24,702 nt of DNA. Origin: UBA2632 sp964452155. GTDB lineage: Bacteria; Bacteroidota; Bacteroidia; Bacteroidales; Dysgonomonadaceae. A program made the translations under genes and the position numbers. The stretch is taken from contig CAYVLC010000024.1 of the NCBI GenBank assembly GCA_964452155.1, positions 1 through 24,702 on the forward strand, written 5' to 3'. This document shows, one piece after another, positions 15,495 through 23,457 of the stretch. The first letter of the stretch is position 1. The number at the start of each line of letters is the position of its first letter. The notes under the pieces were generated by a model that saw only the letters and a list, made by a program, of their open reading frames with translations, had not been told where the DNA came from and ran no database searches.

Positions 15495-17141
15495 ATGACT
15501 ATGAGAAAAAATGCTTTATTATTATTCATAATATTCTTAACAAGCACATCAGTTTTGATTTCTCAAAATCAAAATTACAAAGTAGTTCAAGATAGTTCTG
15601 CAGTAGTTGTTGAGGATACCACACTTGTTATACCCGAGAATCTGAACGAAAGCATCAACAATTTACTTACCAATTGGCAAGTAAATTTTACAGAATCTAC
15701 CAATCAATGTACACAGGGACCCAATGTAGCTTTTAGCGATTCTGTTTATATGCATCGCTTATATAACTTGCCTACCGATATGGAGCTCTCTTTCAATCCG
15801 GTAGTGCGCTCATATATTGAAATGTATTCTTCTCGTCGTCGAGATTTGGTGAGCTATATGTTGTCTTTGGGCAATTATTACTATCCAATGTTTGAGCAGG
15901 CATTAGATAGGTATGGCTTGCCATTGGAACTCAAATACCTTCCTGTAATAGAGTCTGCTTTAAACCCTGTAGCTGTTTCTCGCATGGGAGCAACAGGTTT
16001 GTGGCAATTTATGTTGCGTACTGGCAAGCAGTATCATTTGGAGGTAAATAGTTTGGTTGACGAGCGGCGCGATCCTTATAAATCTACTGAAGCCGCAGCA
16101 AGCTACTTAAAGGATTTGTACAATATATATGGCGACTGGAACTTGGTAATAGCTGCATACAACTGTGGCCCAGGCAATGTGAACAAAGCAATTGCCCGTA
16201 GTGGTGGTAAGCAAGACTACTGGGCAATATACTATAACTTGCCGCGAGAAACGCGGGGGTACGTTCCTGCTTTTATTGCAGCAACCTATATTATGAATTA
16301 TAACGGCGAACACCAGATTTGTCCAAAAGAATCATCGGCTGAATTTATGTCATTAGACACCATTCATGTAAAAAACGAAATTCATTTCAAGCAAATCTCT
16401 GAAGTACTTGATATTCCTGTTGAGGATATAAGAAGATACAATCCTCAGTTTAAGCGCGATATCATTCCGGGTAATCACAAACCATATACTTTGGTCTTGC
16501 CCGCAAATCAAATGTATGCTTTTATCAGTAAAAGTGATGAAATTATGAATTACAATAGATCTCTCTATCTCACACATCGCAAACAAACTCTCACCGATCA
16601 ATACGATGGTACAGGTGCAAGTGGCAATTTCATCAATACATACTACAGAATTAAAAAGGGCGATACCTTGGGCGGTATAGCAAGAAAAAATAGAACTACG
16701 GTGGGGCGCTTGCAGCGAATGAATGGATTGAGAACTACAAAGCTCTCTATAGGACAAAGACTAATTGTGAGCCAGACTGTTAAGCCAGTGGAGGTAAAAG
16801 AAGAATTGGCATCTAGTGGCGACCTCAAGAATACCTATTATCGTATTAAGAGTGGCGATACACTAGGTTCTCTTGCACGCACACACAAAACCACAGTAGC
16901 TCAGCTAAAAAGCATGAATGGCATGAAATCTTCTACGCTAGCTATTGGTAGAAGAATTGTTGTGAAACAAGAAAGGGTAGCATCTGAACCTGATAATAAG
17001 GCTGAAATTGCCAATGCTGCAAAAAAATATCCAAAAGTTGAAGATACCTCAATATCAAGTAGCGAGCGTATCATCAATGATTATGTCGATAGGTATAACG
17101 AAGAGATGATAAACAACCTATACGAAACAACTATTCTGTAG
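15495..17141 (+). CDS. mltD: MltD-type membrane-bound lytic transglycosylase with two LysM domains
   Basis: 548 aa from ATG 15495 (ATG 15501 is equally possible); a longer frame from 15432 is rejected because it overlaps the previous gene and spoils the signal peptide (RKNALLLFIIFLTSTSVLIS). The SLT domain spans about 140-265: ELKYLPVIESALNPVAVSRM holds the catalytic Glu153, followed by GATGLWQFM, DERRDPYKSTEAAASYL and AAYNCGPGNVNKAI. LysM 1 lies at about 382-425 and LysM 2 at 447-490, nearly identical in layout (TYYRIKKGDTLGGIAR / TYYRIKSGDTLGSLAR). It cleaves peptidoglycan glycan strands in the periplasm to form anhydromuropeptides. A Ser/Glu-rich tail of about 58 residues follows. Its last 11 bp overlap the 3' end of rsmD on the other strand. 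Confidence 0.92.
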   Translation: MTMRKNALLLFIIFLTSTSVLISQNQNYKVVQDSSAVVVEDTTLVIPENLNESINNLLTNWQVNFTESTNQCTQGPNVAFSDSVYMHRLYNLPTDMELSFNPVVRSYIEMYSSRRRDLVSYMLSLGNYYYPMFEQALDRYGLPLELKYLPVIESALNPVAVSRMGATGLWQFMLRTGKQYHLEVNSLVDERRDPYKSTEAAASYLKDLYNIYGDWNLVIAAYNCGPGNVNKAIARSGGKQDYWAIYYNLPRETRGYVPAFIAATYIMNYNGEHQICPKESSAEFMSLDTIHVKNEIHFKQISEVLDIPVEDIRRYNPQFKRDIIPGNHKPYTLVLPANQMYAFISKSDEIMNYNRSLYLTHRKQTLTDQYDGTGASGNFINTYYRIKKGDTLGGIARKNRTTVGRLQRMNGLRTTKLSIGQRLIVSQTVKPVEVKEELASSGDLKNTYYRIKSGDTLGSLARTHKTTVAQLKSMNGMKSSTLAIGRRIVVKQERVASEPDNKAEIANAAKKYPKVEDTSISSSERIINDYVDRYNEEMINNLYETTIL

Positions 17142-17679
17142 TACTATTCTTCTCGAAAAATGAAAAATGGACACTTCCATACCTTCGTTCTTCTTTGAAG
17201 AAAGGGTGCTCGGTGAAAGTGTTCTTTTTGGAATGTTCCAAAATAAAAATCCCTTCATCATTCAATAGTTCTTTTTCAAAAATTTTTGAAGGTATCAATT
17301 CAAGCTCTTTTAAGTCATACGGTGGGTCGGCAAAGATTAAATCGAATGTTTGATTGCATGATTTTATAAACGAGAAAGCATCTGATTTGATTGCCAATAG
17401 TTCCTTTGCATCTAGTTCTTCTTTTATTTTGCGAATAAAGGCATGGTGCTTGATGTCAGACTCTACACTAATTACATGCGGGCATCCTCTCGACACAAAC
17501 TCTACTGCAATGCACCCAGTGCCAGAGAATAGATCTAGTGCATTTGTGCTTTCCCAATCGATTATGTTGTTTAGAACATTAAATAGGCTTTCTCTAGCCA
17601 TATCAGTGGTTGGTCTAGCTTTGAATTTAGTAGGTAGCTGAAACCTTCTCGATTTATATTTTCCGCTTATAATTCGCAT
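17131..17679 (-). CDS. rsmD: 16S rRNA (guanine966-N2)-methyltransferase RsmD
   Basis: 182 aa, usual length. RIISGKYKSRRFQLP at the start, RPTTDMARESLFNVL (22-36), SAM-binding ALDLFSGTGCIAVE (47-60) and the N-methylation motif DPPY (118-121) are all intact. It methylates G966 of 16S rRNA. The first 13 bp overlap the end of the DUF3822 gene upstream, so the two are probably translationally coupled. The 3' end runs 11 bp into the opposite gene mltD. Confidence 0.95.
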   Translation of the reverse strand: MRIISGKYKSRRFQLPTKFKARPTTDMARESLFNVLNNIIDWESTNALDLFSGTGCIAVEFVSRGCPHVISVESDIKHHAFIRKIKEELDAKELLAIKSDAFSFIKSCNQTFDLIFADPPYDLKELELIPSKIFEKELLNDEGIFILEHSKKNTFTEHPFFKEERRYGSVHFSFFEKNSTTE

Positions 17680-18482
17680 AATTGATTTAATATTTCTGTA
17701 GGAACCTCTTCTTTTTTAATTTCTGAACCATTTGGTAGTTTAAATGAGAGGTTTTCTGTTTTAGAAACTACTTTCTTAAGTGTGTGTATGCAATCGTTAT
17801 TCTTTTCTGTTTTTCCAGAAAAGAATAAATTGTTCAATTGGCTATTAAACTGAATAATTTCCCAAGTTTTCTGTATGTAATAGCTATCTTCTAACGAGTT
17901 TTCGGCACGAAATGTTTTAGCAAGAATGAGTTTTTCATTCGAGAAGGCAACTGCGTCTATCATTCTATCATCGTTGAAGTTGATAAATAGGGCTGAGGTA
18001 GTTTTGTTGTGAAACTTGTAAAACATTGGTACAATTAAAGACAAGTGGCTCACAAATTTTGGATTCAGAAGTGTTCTACTCAAGAAATTGTGAACCGATT
18101 TATCCATTCCCCATAATACTCTACAGTCTAGCTCCTTTATCTCATTATTTATTACTTGCATTTTAGGATAAAGACAATTGAATGAGAGTAGGTCTGATTC
18201 TAATTTTCTGTCGTGATATTCGTTGGGAACAATAGTTGCTTGATCGTCCACACAAATCACCATTATTTGTTGGTAGTTGTAAGAGAAAAAAGAATAATCA
18301 AAGATTAGTTTCTCAATGTTTTTTAAATAATTGCTATTGATACGAAACGCAACACTGTTTTGATAAAACACTGATGCGTCAGTAGGGCAGTGAATAGAAA
18401 AATAAAATCCATTCGGTATTAACCGAATGGATAGTATATATTTTTTAGATTCTGCAAAGTTGATATTGTCTGGTATAAACAT
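17667..18482 (-). CDS. DUF3822 protein, possibly with an actin/PilM-like fold
   Basis: 271 aa, no signal peptide or membrane segment. It matches DUF3822, which sits next to rsmD in many Bacteroidales. The middle shows ALFINFNDDRMIDAVAFSNE (164-183), LILAKTF and then SYYIQKTWEIIQFN (200-213) with NNLFFSGK (217-224). This strand-strand-helix-'l.l.G' order recalls the second half of ASKHA-fold proteins such as PilM or FtsA; no nucleotide-binding motif is clear, so the fold link is inference only. The 3' end overlaps rsmD by 13 bp. A weak promoter region lies upstream; no TAnnTTTG was seen. Confidence 0.8.
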   Translation of the reverse strand: MFIPDNINFAESKKYILSIRLIPNGFYFSIHCPTDASVFYQNSVAFRINSNYLKNIEKLIFDYSFFSYNYQQIMVICVDDQATIVPNEYHDRKLESDLLSFNCLYPKMQVINNEIKELDCRVLWGMDKSVHNFLSRTLLNPKFVSHLSLIVPMFYKFHNKTTSALFINFNDDRMIDAVAFSNEKLILAKTFRAENSLEDSYYIQKTWEIIQFNSQLNNLFFSGKTEKNNDCIHTLKKVVSKTENLSFKLPNGSEIKKEEVPTEILNQLCEL

Positions 18483-18543
18483 AAATCTCTTAAAGAGGGC
18501 TTATAATTTTCTTTTGAATCTGTCTAATCGGCATGGAATGTAT

Positions 18544-18565
18544 ATTTCGTTTCGGAAAACGAAAT
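18544..18565. repeat. 9-bp hairpin upstream of the DUF3822 gene
   Basis: ATTTCGTTT (18544-18552) and AAACGAAAT (18557-18565) are perfect inverted repeats around CGGA. It lies between the terminator of the upstream gene and the DUF3822 start, on the leader side. No T tract follows on the minus strand, so it may be a leader structure or an operator. Confidence 0.5.
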
Positions 18566-18598
18566 AAAATACTACTCACTAGCTTTGTAATAGTGGGT
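18561..18598 (-). terminator. Terminator of the pseudopilin-like gene
   Basis: On the minus strand ACCCACTA pairs with TAGTGAGT (plus-strand arms 18591-18598 and 18574-18581, one wobble) and is followed by AGTATTTTATTTC. It begins 18 bp after the stop of the gene. Confidence 0.55.
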
Positions 18599-18615
18599 GT
18601 ATTCTATGGCTAGTT

Positions 18616-19320
18616 TTACTCCCAGTTACCAGCGTTGTTGTTTGCTGTTGTAATAGAACCTACCCTCATGCCTACATATCTGTCACCTGGAAGATTCCTA
18701 ACGTTTTCAATCAATAAATTCAGTTCGTTTTGGTTCAGGTCACTAAGGTAAGCAGTGAATGGGGCTTTTGCCTCAAAAACATTTATAGTGAAACCCGATG
18801 ATGTGCTCAGTGTATCGGTAGCCATTTCAAATTTTGCACCATTTCCATAAGGAACAAATACTAAAGAATCTGGAGAGAAATTTTTACGGTTTGCAAAGCG
18901 GTTTTCAATTACTGGCACAAAAATAGAGTCGCGTTGAAGTTGTGGCCTATTGTTTTTCTCGTCCCATAAGCCTGCTTTCTTTATAGCAGCTTCATTTTCT
19001 TCTCTAATAATCTTTACAGCTTTAGCTTCGGTCATGCCCGCTTCCATCTGCTCTTCTGTCAAATCGCCTCGTTTTTCTAAAAATGCCACCTTACCATTTT
19101 TCACGAAGTTGATTAAAGAGTCAAAACTAGCTGTGTATTCTCCTTTGATTTCACGATAAGCCACTTGTGCTGTACGAATATCAATGAGCCTTTGCTTCAC
19201 AGCTTCGTTGCGAACTTTACTTTGTTTATCAAAGTCAATAGGGCCTTGAATGCTTTTTAAACATAAGAAAACCAATAGACCTATTGCAGCAATTAAAATT
19301 ACTTTTACTAATACTTTCAT
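18616..19320 (-). CDS. Unknown one-TM envelope protein with a pseudopilin-like N-terminus
   Basis: 234 aa. One N-terminal membrane helix (about 3-21, VLVKVILIAAIGLLVFLCL) is followed by a long amphipathic helix, RNEAVKQRLIDIRTAQVAYR (37-56), then EIKGEYTASFDSLINFVKNG (57-76). That order (membrane helix, IRxAQxAY, KGxYTxxFDSLI) resembles type II/IV pseudopilins, but no prepilin peptidase site is seen at the N-terminus, so the link is inference. The remaining 160 residues are predicted soluble: a conserved-looking RPQLQRDSIFVPV, FSPDSLVFVPYGNGAKFEM and a C-terminal part ending in GDRYVGMRVGS. Likely anchored in the inner membrane facing the periplasm. It has a -7-like site upstream (19376-19383) and its own terminator. 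I know of no assigned function. Confidence 0.75.
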   Translation of the reverse strand: MKVLVKVILIAAIGLLVFLCLKSIQGPIDFDKQSKVRNEAVKQRLIDIRTAQVAYREIKGEYTASFDSLINFVKNGKVAFLEKRGDLTEEQMEAGMTEAKAVKIIREENEAAIKKAGLWDEKNNRPQLQRDSIFVPVIENRFANRKNFSPDSLVFVPYGNGAKFEMATDTLSTSSGFTINVFEAKAPFTAYLSDLNQNELNLLIENVRNLPGDRYVGMRVGSITTANNNAGNWE

Positions 19321-19375
19321 GGACTTTTTTCCTTTTTGTTATTTTGTATTAAACGGATTTACTATTATTAGATTA

Positions 19376-19383
19376 CAAATTTA
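19376..19383 (-). promoter_or_regulatory. Candidate -7 element of the one-TM protein gene
   Basis: TAAATTTG on the minus strand is a perfect TAnnTTTG match, about 56 nt before the start codon. It sits back to back with a plus-strand candidate for the helicase gene at 19405-19412. Confidence 0.4.
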
Positions 19384-19404
19384 GAAAAAGAATGATAATT
19401 GTGC

Positions 19405-19412
19405 TACTTTTA
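19405..19412 (+). promoter_or_regulatory. Candidate -7 element of the helicase gene, supports its start
   Basis: TACTTTTA matches TAnnTTTG at all but the last base. It lies after the TTG at 19399 that opens the longest reading frame, so that TTG would be upstream of the transcript; the first ATG downstream is 19426. Confidence 0.35.
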
Positions 19413-19425
19413 CATCGAAAATAAT

Positions 19426-20859
19426 ATGAAAAAAATGATAAATAGCTATTTCATAGAGAAAATCAAGGAAAACTTCCCCTTTTCTCTTACAAATGACCAA
19501 CATATTGCCATTACTAAGATTGTAGATTTTATTTTTAATCCAAAATCGCAAGAAGTATTCCTCTTAAAAGGGTATGCCGGAACTGGTAAATCTAGCTTAA
19601 TAGGTACTTTAGTTAAAACCATGGCACAATTTGAACAAAAAACAGTTTTATTGGCACCTACTGGACGAGCTGCAAAAGTGTTCTCTTTCCATTCTGACGA
19701 ATCGGCATATACTATTCATAAAAAGATATACCGCCAGAAAGGTATGGGCGATGCTGGTGCATCTTTTTCTCTAACTAACAACTTACATCAAAACACGTTG
19801 TTTATAGTAGATGAAGCATCTATGATAAGCAATGAGTCCAATGAGGGATCTTTTTTTGGTACAGGCCGCCTTCTCGATGATTTAATTGAGTTTGTTTATT
19901 CGGGCAACAATTGCAAACTGTTGTTTTTGGGAGATACCGCACAGTTGCCTCCCGTGAAACAAAATATAAGTCCTGCTATGGACGCTTATGTTTTACAAAC
20001 TTTTGGTTTAGATGTTCTAGAGAGCACTCTCACAGAGATTATGAGACAATCTGAGGAGTCGGGTATCTTGTACAATGCTACTTTGTTGCGAAATGCTTTA
20101 AGTGAAGGTACAACACGCCTGTATCCACAATTGGTGCTAAAAAATTTTACAGATGTGGAACGTATTTCTGGAAACGACATGATTGAAGAGATTTCTAGCT
20201 GTTATTCTCGCGACGGTATCGAAGAGACCATTGTTATATCTAGGGCCAATAAAAGTGTAAACATTTTCAACAATGGCATTAGAAATAGTGTGCTTTATAG
20301 AGAGGAAGAATTGTCGAATGGCGACTTGCTCATGGTGACTAAGAATAACTATTTTTGGTTGAAGGAAGAGCCCAAAGTAGATTTCATAGCCAATGGAGAG
20401 TTTGTAGAAGTATTGCGAATTCGTTCTCAAAGAGAGATGTATGGTATAAGATTTTGCGATGCGATACTTTTTCACAAAAACTATGACCTCGAGTTTGATG
20501 CCATAATCAATTTAGATGCTTTGCATTCCGAAAATACAGGCGATGCATACAAACAAAGCAATATGTTATATAATGCTCTCATGGAAGAGTATAGTCATAT
20601 AGGATCTAAACGCGACCGCTATAAACAGATAAAGAACAACCCATACTTCAATGCCTTACAGGTTAAATACGGATATGCTGTTACTTGCCATAAAGCGCAG
20701 GGCGGAGAGTGGAAAAATGTTTTTATAGATTTGAGTTATATAAACCCCGATCATTTGGGCGATAATTTCTATAGATGGCTTTACACATCTATTACACGGA
20801 GCACCAAAATGTTATATCTTGTAAATTTGGCCGATGATTTTGTGGCTGGTTCCAATTAA
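19426..20859 (+). CDS. RecD/Pif1-like ATP-dependent DNA helicase (superfamily 1)
   Basis: 477 aa from ATG 19426; an upstream TTG (19399) is rejected because a promoter-like site follows it. Seen: LTNDQHIAI (Q-motif region, 21-29), Walker A GYAGTGKS (49-56), motif Ia LLAPTGRAAK (75-84), Walker B FIVDEAS (126-132), motif III GDTAQLPPV (169-177), the C-terminal UvrD-like VTCHKAQGGEW (419-429) and motif VI YTSITRS (453-459). It probably unwinds DNA 5' to 3' during replication or repair; this is inferred from the family. It is shorter than RecD2 and lacks a long N-terminal domain. Proteins of this build are common in Bacteroidales. It is divergent from the one-TM protein gene. Confidence 0.9.
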   Translation: MKKMINSYFIEKIKENFPFSLTNDQHIAITKIVDFIFNPKSQEVFLLKGYAGTGKSSLIGTLVKTMAQFEQKTVLLAPTGRAAKVFSFHSDESAYTIHKKIYRQKGMGDAGASFSLTNNLHQNTLFIVDEASMISNESNEGSFFGTGRLLDDLIEFVYSGNNCKLLFLGDTAQLPPVKQNISPAMDAYVLQTFGLDVLESTLTEIMRQSEESGILYNATLLRNALSEGTTRLYPQLVLKNFTDVERISGNDMIEEISSCYSRDGIEETIVISRANKSVNIFNNGIRNSVLYREEELSNGDLLMVTKNNYFWLKEEPKVDFIANGEFVEVLRIRSQREMYGIRFCDAILFHKNYDLEFDAIINLDALHSENTGDAYKQSNMLYNALMEEYSHIGSKRDRYKQIKNNPYFNALQVKYGYAVTCHKAQGGEWKNVFIDLSYINPDHLGDNFYRWLYTSITRSTKMLYLVNLADDFVAGSN

Positions 20860-20873
20860 TTATTAAATTTGTA

Positions 20874-20881
20874 CTGTTCAA
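20874..20881 (+). promoter_or_regulatory. Candidate -7 element before the gene at 20935
   Basis: TAAATTTG is a perfect TAnnTTTG match, predicting a leader of about 47 nt for the unknown gene-rsmI pair. No -33 TTTG at the usual distance. Confidence 0.4.
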
Positions 20882-20934
20882 ACCATTTTAATCTGTATTA
20901 GAATTGATTAAAGTAAATAATTTGAGAGGAATTA

Positions 20935-21684
20935 ATGAAGCATAAATACATAGAGTCGCTACTCACCGAAATACAGCAGCTAGAAAAAAGAGTTGCCAAT
21001 TTGAACGAGAATCAGAAAGTTCCTTTTTCTTTCTTCAAAGAATCTTTTAAGCGAACACAAGAAATATCTCGTTTGTTGCACGAGTTGGAGTTTGTGCAAA
21101 TAGAAGATATGAAAGAACAGATGGAAAAGTTGGTGCTATTCTTGTCGGAGGCCGAAAACTCTAAGGAAAAAACTAAACCTACGCCTATTGCAACAGTTGC
21201 TGAATCAGATAAAGCTAAAGTTAGCTCCGATAAAAAAGAGCAAATAACAATAAAAACAGATGCTACAGAAAAAGTAGTTTCGCCAGTAGGGGTGACAGAA
21301 AAACAAGATAAACCAATATTTTCGCATGTAGCAACTATTGAAACAGCGCAAGGTACAGCTCAACTAAACGCACCAATTTTTAGTCAACAGAGTGAAACGA
21401 TTGTAGATCATCTTAGCCCCAAAAACAAGTCATTGAATGATGTACAACCCACCAACCACACTATTCAAGACGCAAAGCGCAGCATTAGTTTAAACGATAG
21501 GTTTTTGTTTCAGCGAGAACTTTTCGATAACAAACGCGAAGCTATGAATGTGATGCTAACAAAGCTGCAATCTTTTTCTTCTTTCGAGGTTACCAAGAAC
21601 TATTTAGAAGAGAATACAAATTGGAACTTTAATGACGAAACGGTCGATAAGTTTATGCAGATGTTGAAAGAGAGTTTTAAATGA
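20935..21684 (+). CDS. Conserved unknown protein, coupled to rsmI
   Basis: 249 aa, soluble, three parts. Residues 1-75 are a helical, coiled-coil-prone segment (IQQLEKRVANLNENQ; EDMKEQMEKLVLFL). Residues 76-180 are a low-complexity Lys/Thr/Val/Gln linker that is probably disordered. Residues 181-249 are a compact domain: ISLNDRFLFQRELFDNKREA (184-203), then SFEVTKNYLEENTNWNF and VDKFMQMLKESF at the end. This C-terminal pattern recurs in Bacteroidales proteins as I recall, but has no assigned function. The stop overlaps the rsmI start by 4 bp (ATGA), so the two are translationally coupled. GAGAGGA before the ATG gives a modest Shine-Dalgarno likeness. Confidence 0.8.
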   Translation: MKHKYIESLLTEIQQLEKRVANLNENQKVPFSFFKESFKRTQEISRLLHELEFVQIEDMKEQMEKLVLFLSEAENSKEKTKPTPIATVAESDKAKVSSDKKEQITIKTDATEKVVSPVGVTEKQDKPIFSHVATIETAQGTAQLNAPIFSQQSETIVDHLSPKNKSLNDVQPTNHTIQDAKRSISLNDRFLFQRELFDNKREAMNVMLTKLQSFSSFEVTKNYLEENTNWNFNDETVDKFMQMLKESFK

Positions 21685-22409
21685 GTTTAAACGAAGAAGC
21701 AGGTTACGGAATACTCTATGTTGTGCCCACTCCAATAGGAAACCTAGAGGATATAACTTATAGAGCTATAAGGGTTTTGAAAGAGAGCAATTTCATTTTG
21801 GCCGAAGATACTCGTACCAGTGCATTCCTTTTGAAACATTACGAAATAGGCACCAAGATGTTTTCGCACCATAAGTTTAACGAGCACCAAAGTAGCCAGC
21901 AAATTGTAGAACGCATACAGGCAGGTGCCCATGTAGCTCTTATATCTGATGCTGGCACACCTGCCATTTCCGATCCTGGTTTTCTCCTTGTGCGTGCTTG
22001 TGTAGAAGCTGGCATCCGCATAGAGTGCTTACCAGGTGCTACGGCCTTTGTGCCGGCTCTGGTGATGTCGGGATTGCCCAATGATAGGTTTTGTTTCGAA
22101 GGGTTTTTACCGTCAAAAAAAGGCCGCCAGACAAGGCTTAAGGAGCTTGAGACCGAACGGCGTACAATGGTTTTTTATGAGTCGCCCTATCGTGTGCTGA
22201 AAACTTTAACCCAGTTTGCCGAGTATTTCGGATCTGATAGATTGGCTACTACATCGCGCGAAATATCAAAGATGTACGAAGAGACTAACCGCGGTACATT
22301 GTCGGAATTAATAGAACATTTCACTAAAGAAGACCCACGTGGCGAGTTTGTTATTGTTGTAAGTGGAAAGGAACCGAATAAAGTAAATAAAAAAATCAAA
22401 TCAATTTAA
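21681..22409 (+). CDS. rsmI: 16S rRNA (cytidine1402-2'-O)-methyltransferase RsmI
   Basis: 242 aa. Tetrapyrrole-methylase fold with all RsmI marks: VPTPIGNLEDITYRA (15-29), AEDTR (41-45), SHHKFNEH (62-69), SDAGTPAISDPG (89-100), LPGA (117-120) and FVIVVSGKEPNK at the end. It 2'-O-methylates C1402 in the decoding centre. The start ATG lies in the 4-bp overlap with the upstream gene. The protein is shorter than the E. coli enzyme (about 286 aa), lacking part of the C-terminal region, as is usual in this phylum. Confidence 0.95.
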   Translation: MSLNEEAGYGILYVVPTPIGNLEDITYRAIRVLKESNFILAEDTRTSAFLLKHYEIGTKMFSHHKFNEHQSSQQIVERIQAGAHVALISDAGTPAISDPGFLLVRACVEAGIRIECLPGATAFVPALVMSGLPNDRFCFEGFLPSKKGRQTRLKELETERRTMVFYESPYRVLKTLTQFAEYFGSDRLATTSREISKMYEETNRGTLSELIEHFTKEDPRGEFVIVVSGKEPNKVNKKIKSI

Positions 22410-22452
22410 ACTAAAGTACACCCATTATCGTTTTACTTAAAAATGTATAGAT

Positions 22453-23310
22453 ATGAAGAAACTATTATTACTACTAATTATTACCACAGGGATTATTTTT
22501 TCTTGTACCAACGTAAAAGAATCGAAAGAGTACAAGCAGCTTCAAGAAGAACGCGACTCGCTCTTAATGCAAAGTTCATCTGCCAATAGCGAGATTGCAG
22601 AAATGATGTCTGTAATAGATGACGTGGAAGAGAACTTCAATCAAATTCGCGAAGCAGAAAAATACTTAACCATGCAGTCTTCCGATCAAGGAGAGTTGAG
22701 CGACAATACAAAAAAACGTATCAACGATAACTTTAAGATGATAAACGAGATTCTGCAAAAAAACAAAGCGCAACTAGCAGCACTCAACAAAAAGTACTCG
22801 TCGAGCACGGGACAGGCTGCTTCGCTCAGAAATACTATTGAAAGGCTCAACAAGGAGATGCAAGAGAGTGCACTGCGTATAAATGATTTGCAAACCGAGC
22901 TTTCGCGCAAGGATGCTACAATTGCTCAGCTTTCTACTAACGTTACAGAACTTTCGGGTCACCTAGAAGAGCAGTCTGTAACTATACGCGAGCAAGAGAA
23001 ATCTCTTAACACTGCCTACTTTGTGTTTGGCACAATGGACGAACTAAAAGATCAAAAAATCCTTTCAGGTGGTTTCCTCCGTACAACTAGGGTGTTGGAG
23101 GGTTCATTCAATGAGGACTATTTCATAGAAATTGATATTAGAGAAACAACCAGAATACCTCTTTACGATAAAAAAGCAAAATTATGGTCAACACACCCAA
23201 ACGACACCTTTGAATTTGAAACGGGCGACGACGGAAACCTTACTTTTGTAATAACAGATACACAACGTTTTTGGAGCTTGACCAAATATTTGATTATTGA
23301 AGTAAAATAA
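22453..23310 (+). CDS. Coiled-coil lipoprotein of unknown function
   Basis: 285 aa. The signal KKLLLLLIITTGIIFSC ends in a lipobox with Cys18. About residues 25-190 are nearly continuous coiled coil (repeats rich in Leu, Glu, Gln; SLLMQSSSANSEIAEMMSVI, RNTIERLNKEMQESALRI). A C-terminal beta-rich domain of about 90 residues follows (TAYFVFGTMDELKDQKILSG, YFIEIDIRETTRIPLY, FVITDTQRFWSLTKYLI). Likely anchored to a membrane, with a long stalk and a small head domain. I recall similar proteins beside rsmI in other Bacteroidales but know no function. It lies 43 bp after rsmI and ends before a terminator. Confidence 0.85.
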   Translation: MKKLLLLLIITTGIIFSCTNVKESKEYKQLQEERDSLLMQSSSANSEIAEMMSVIDDVEENFNQIREAEKYLTMQSSDQGELSDNTKKRINDNFKMINEILQKNKAQLAALNKKYSSSTGQAASLRNTIERLNKEMQESALRINDLQTELSRKDATIAQLSTNVTELSGHLEEQSVTIREQEKSLNTAYFVFGTMDELKDQKILSGGFLRTTRVLEGSFNEDYFIEIDIRETTRIPLYDKKAKLWSTHPNDTFEFETGDDGNLTFVITDTQRFWSLTKYLIIEVK

Positions 23311-23390
23311 ACATAGACATCTCTAATCAAAGGCGCATAATGCTCTAGATTGGCGAAACAAACTACGCGCAAAATAGATAAAAAGAAGAA

Positions 23391-23431
23391 GACCGATGAA
23401 GTTGCAAAAAAAAACTCATCGGTCGTTCTTT
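23391..23431 (+). terminator. Terminator after the coiled-coil lipoprotein gene
   Basis: GACCGATGA (23391-23399) and TCATCGGTC (23416-23424) form a perfect 9-bp stem with a 16-nt A-rich loop, followed by GTTCTTT. It ends the helicase-side run before the HAD gene. Confidence 0.75.
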
Positions 23432-23457
23432 ATAACACAATAACGTTTTTCTAAATT

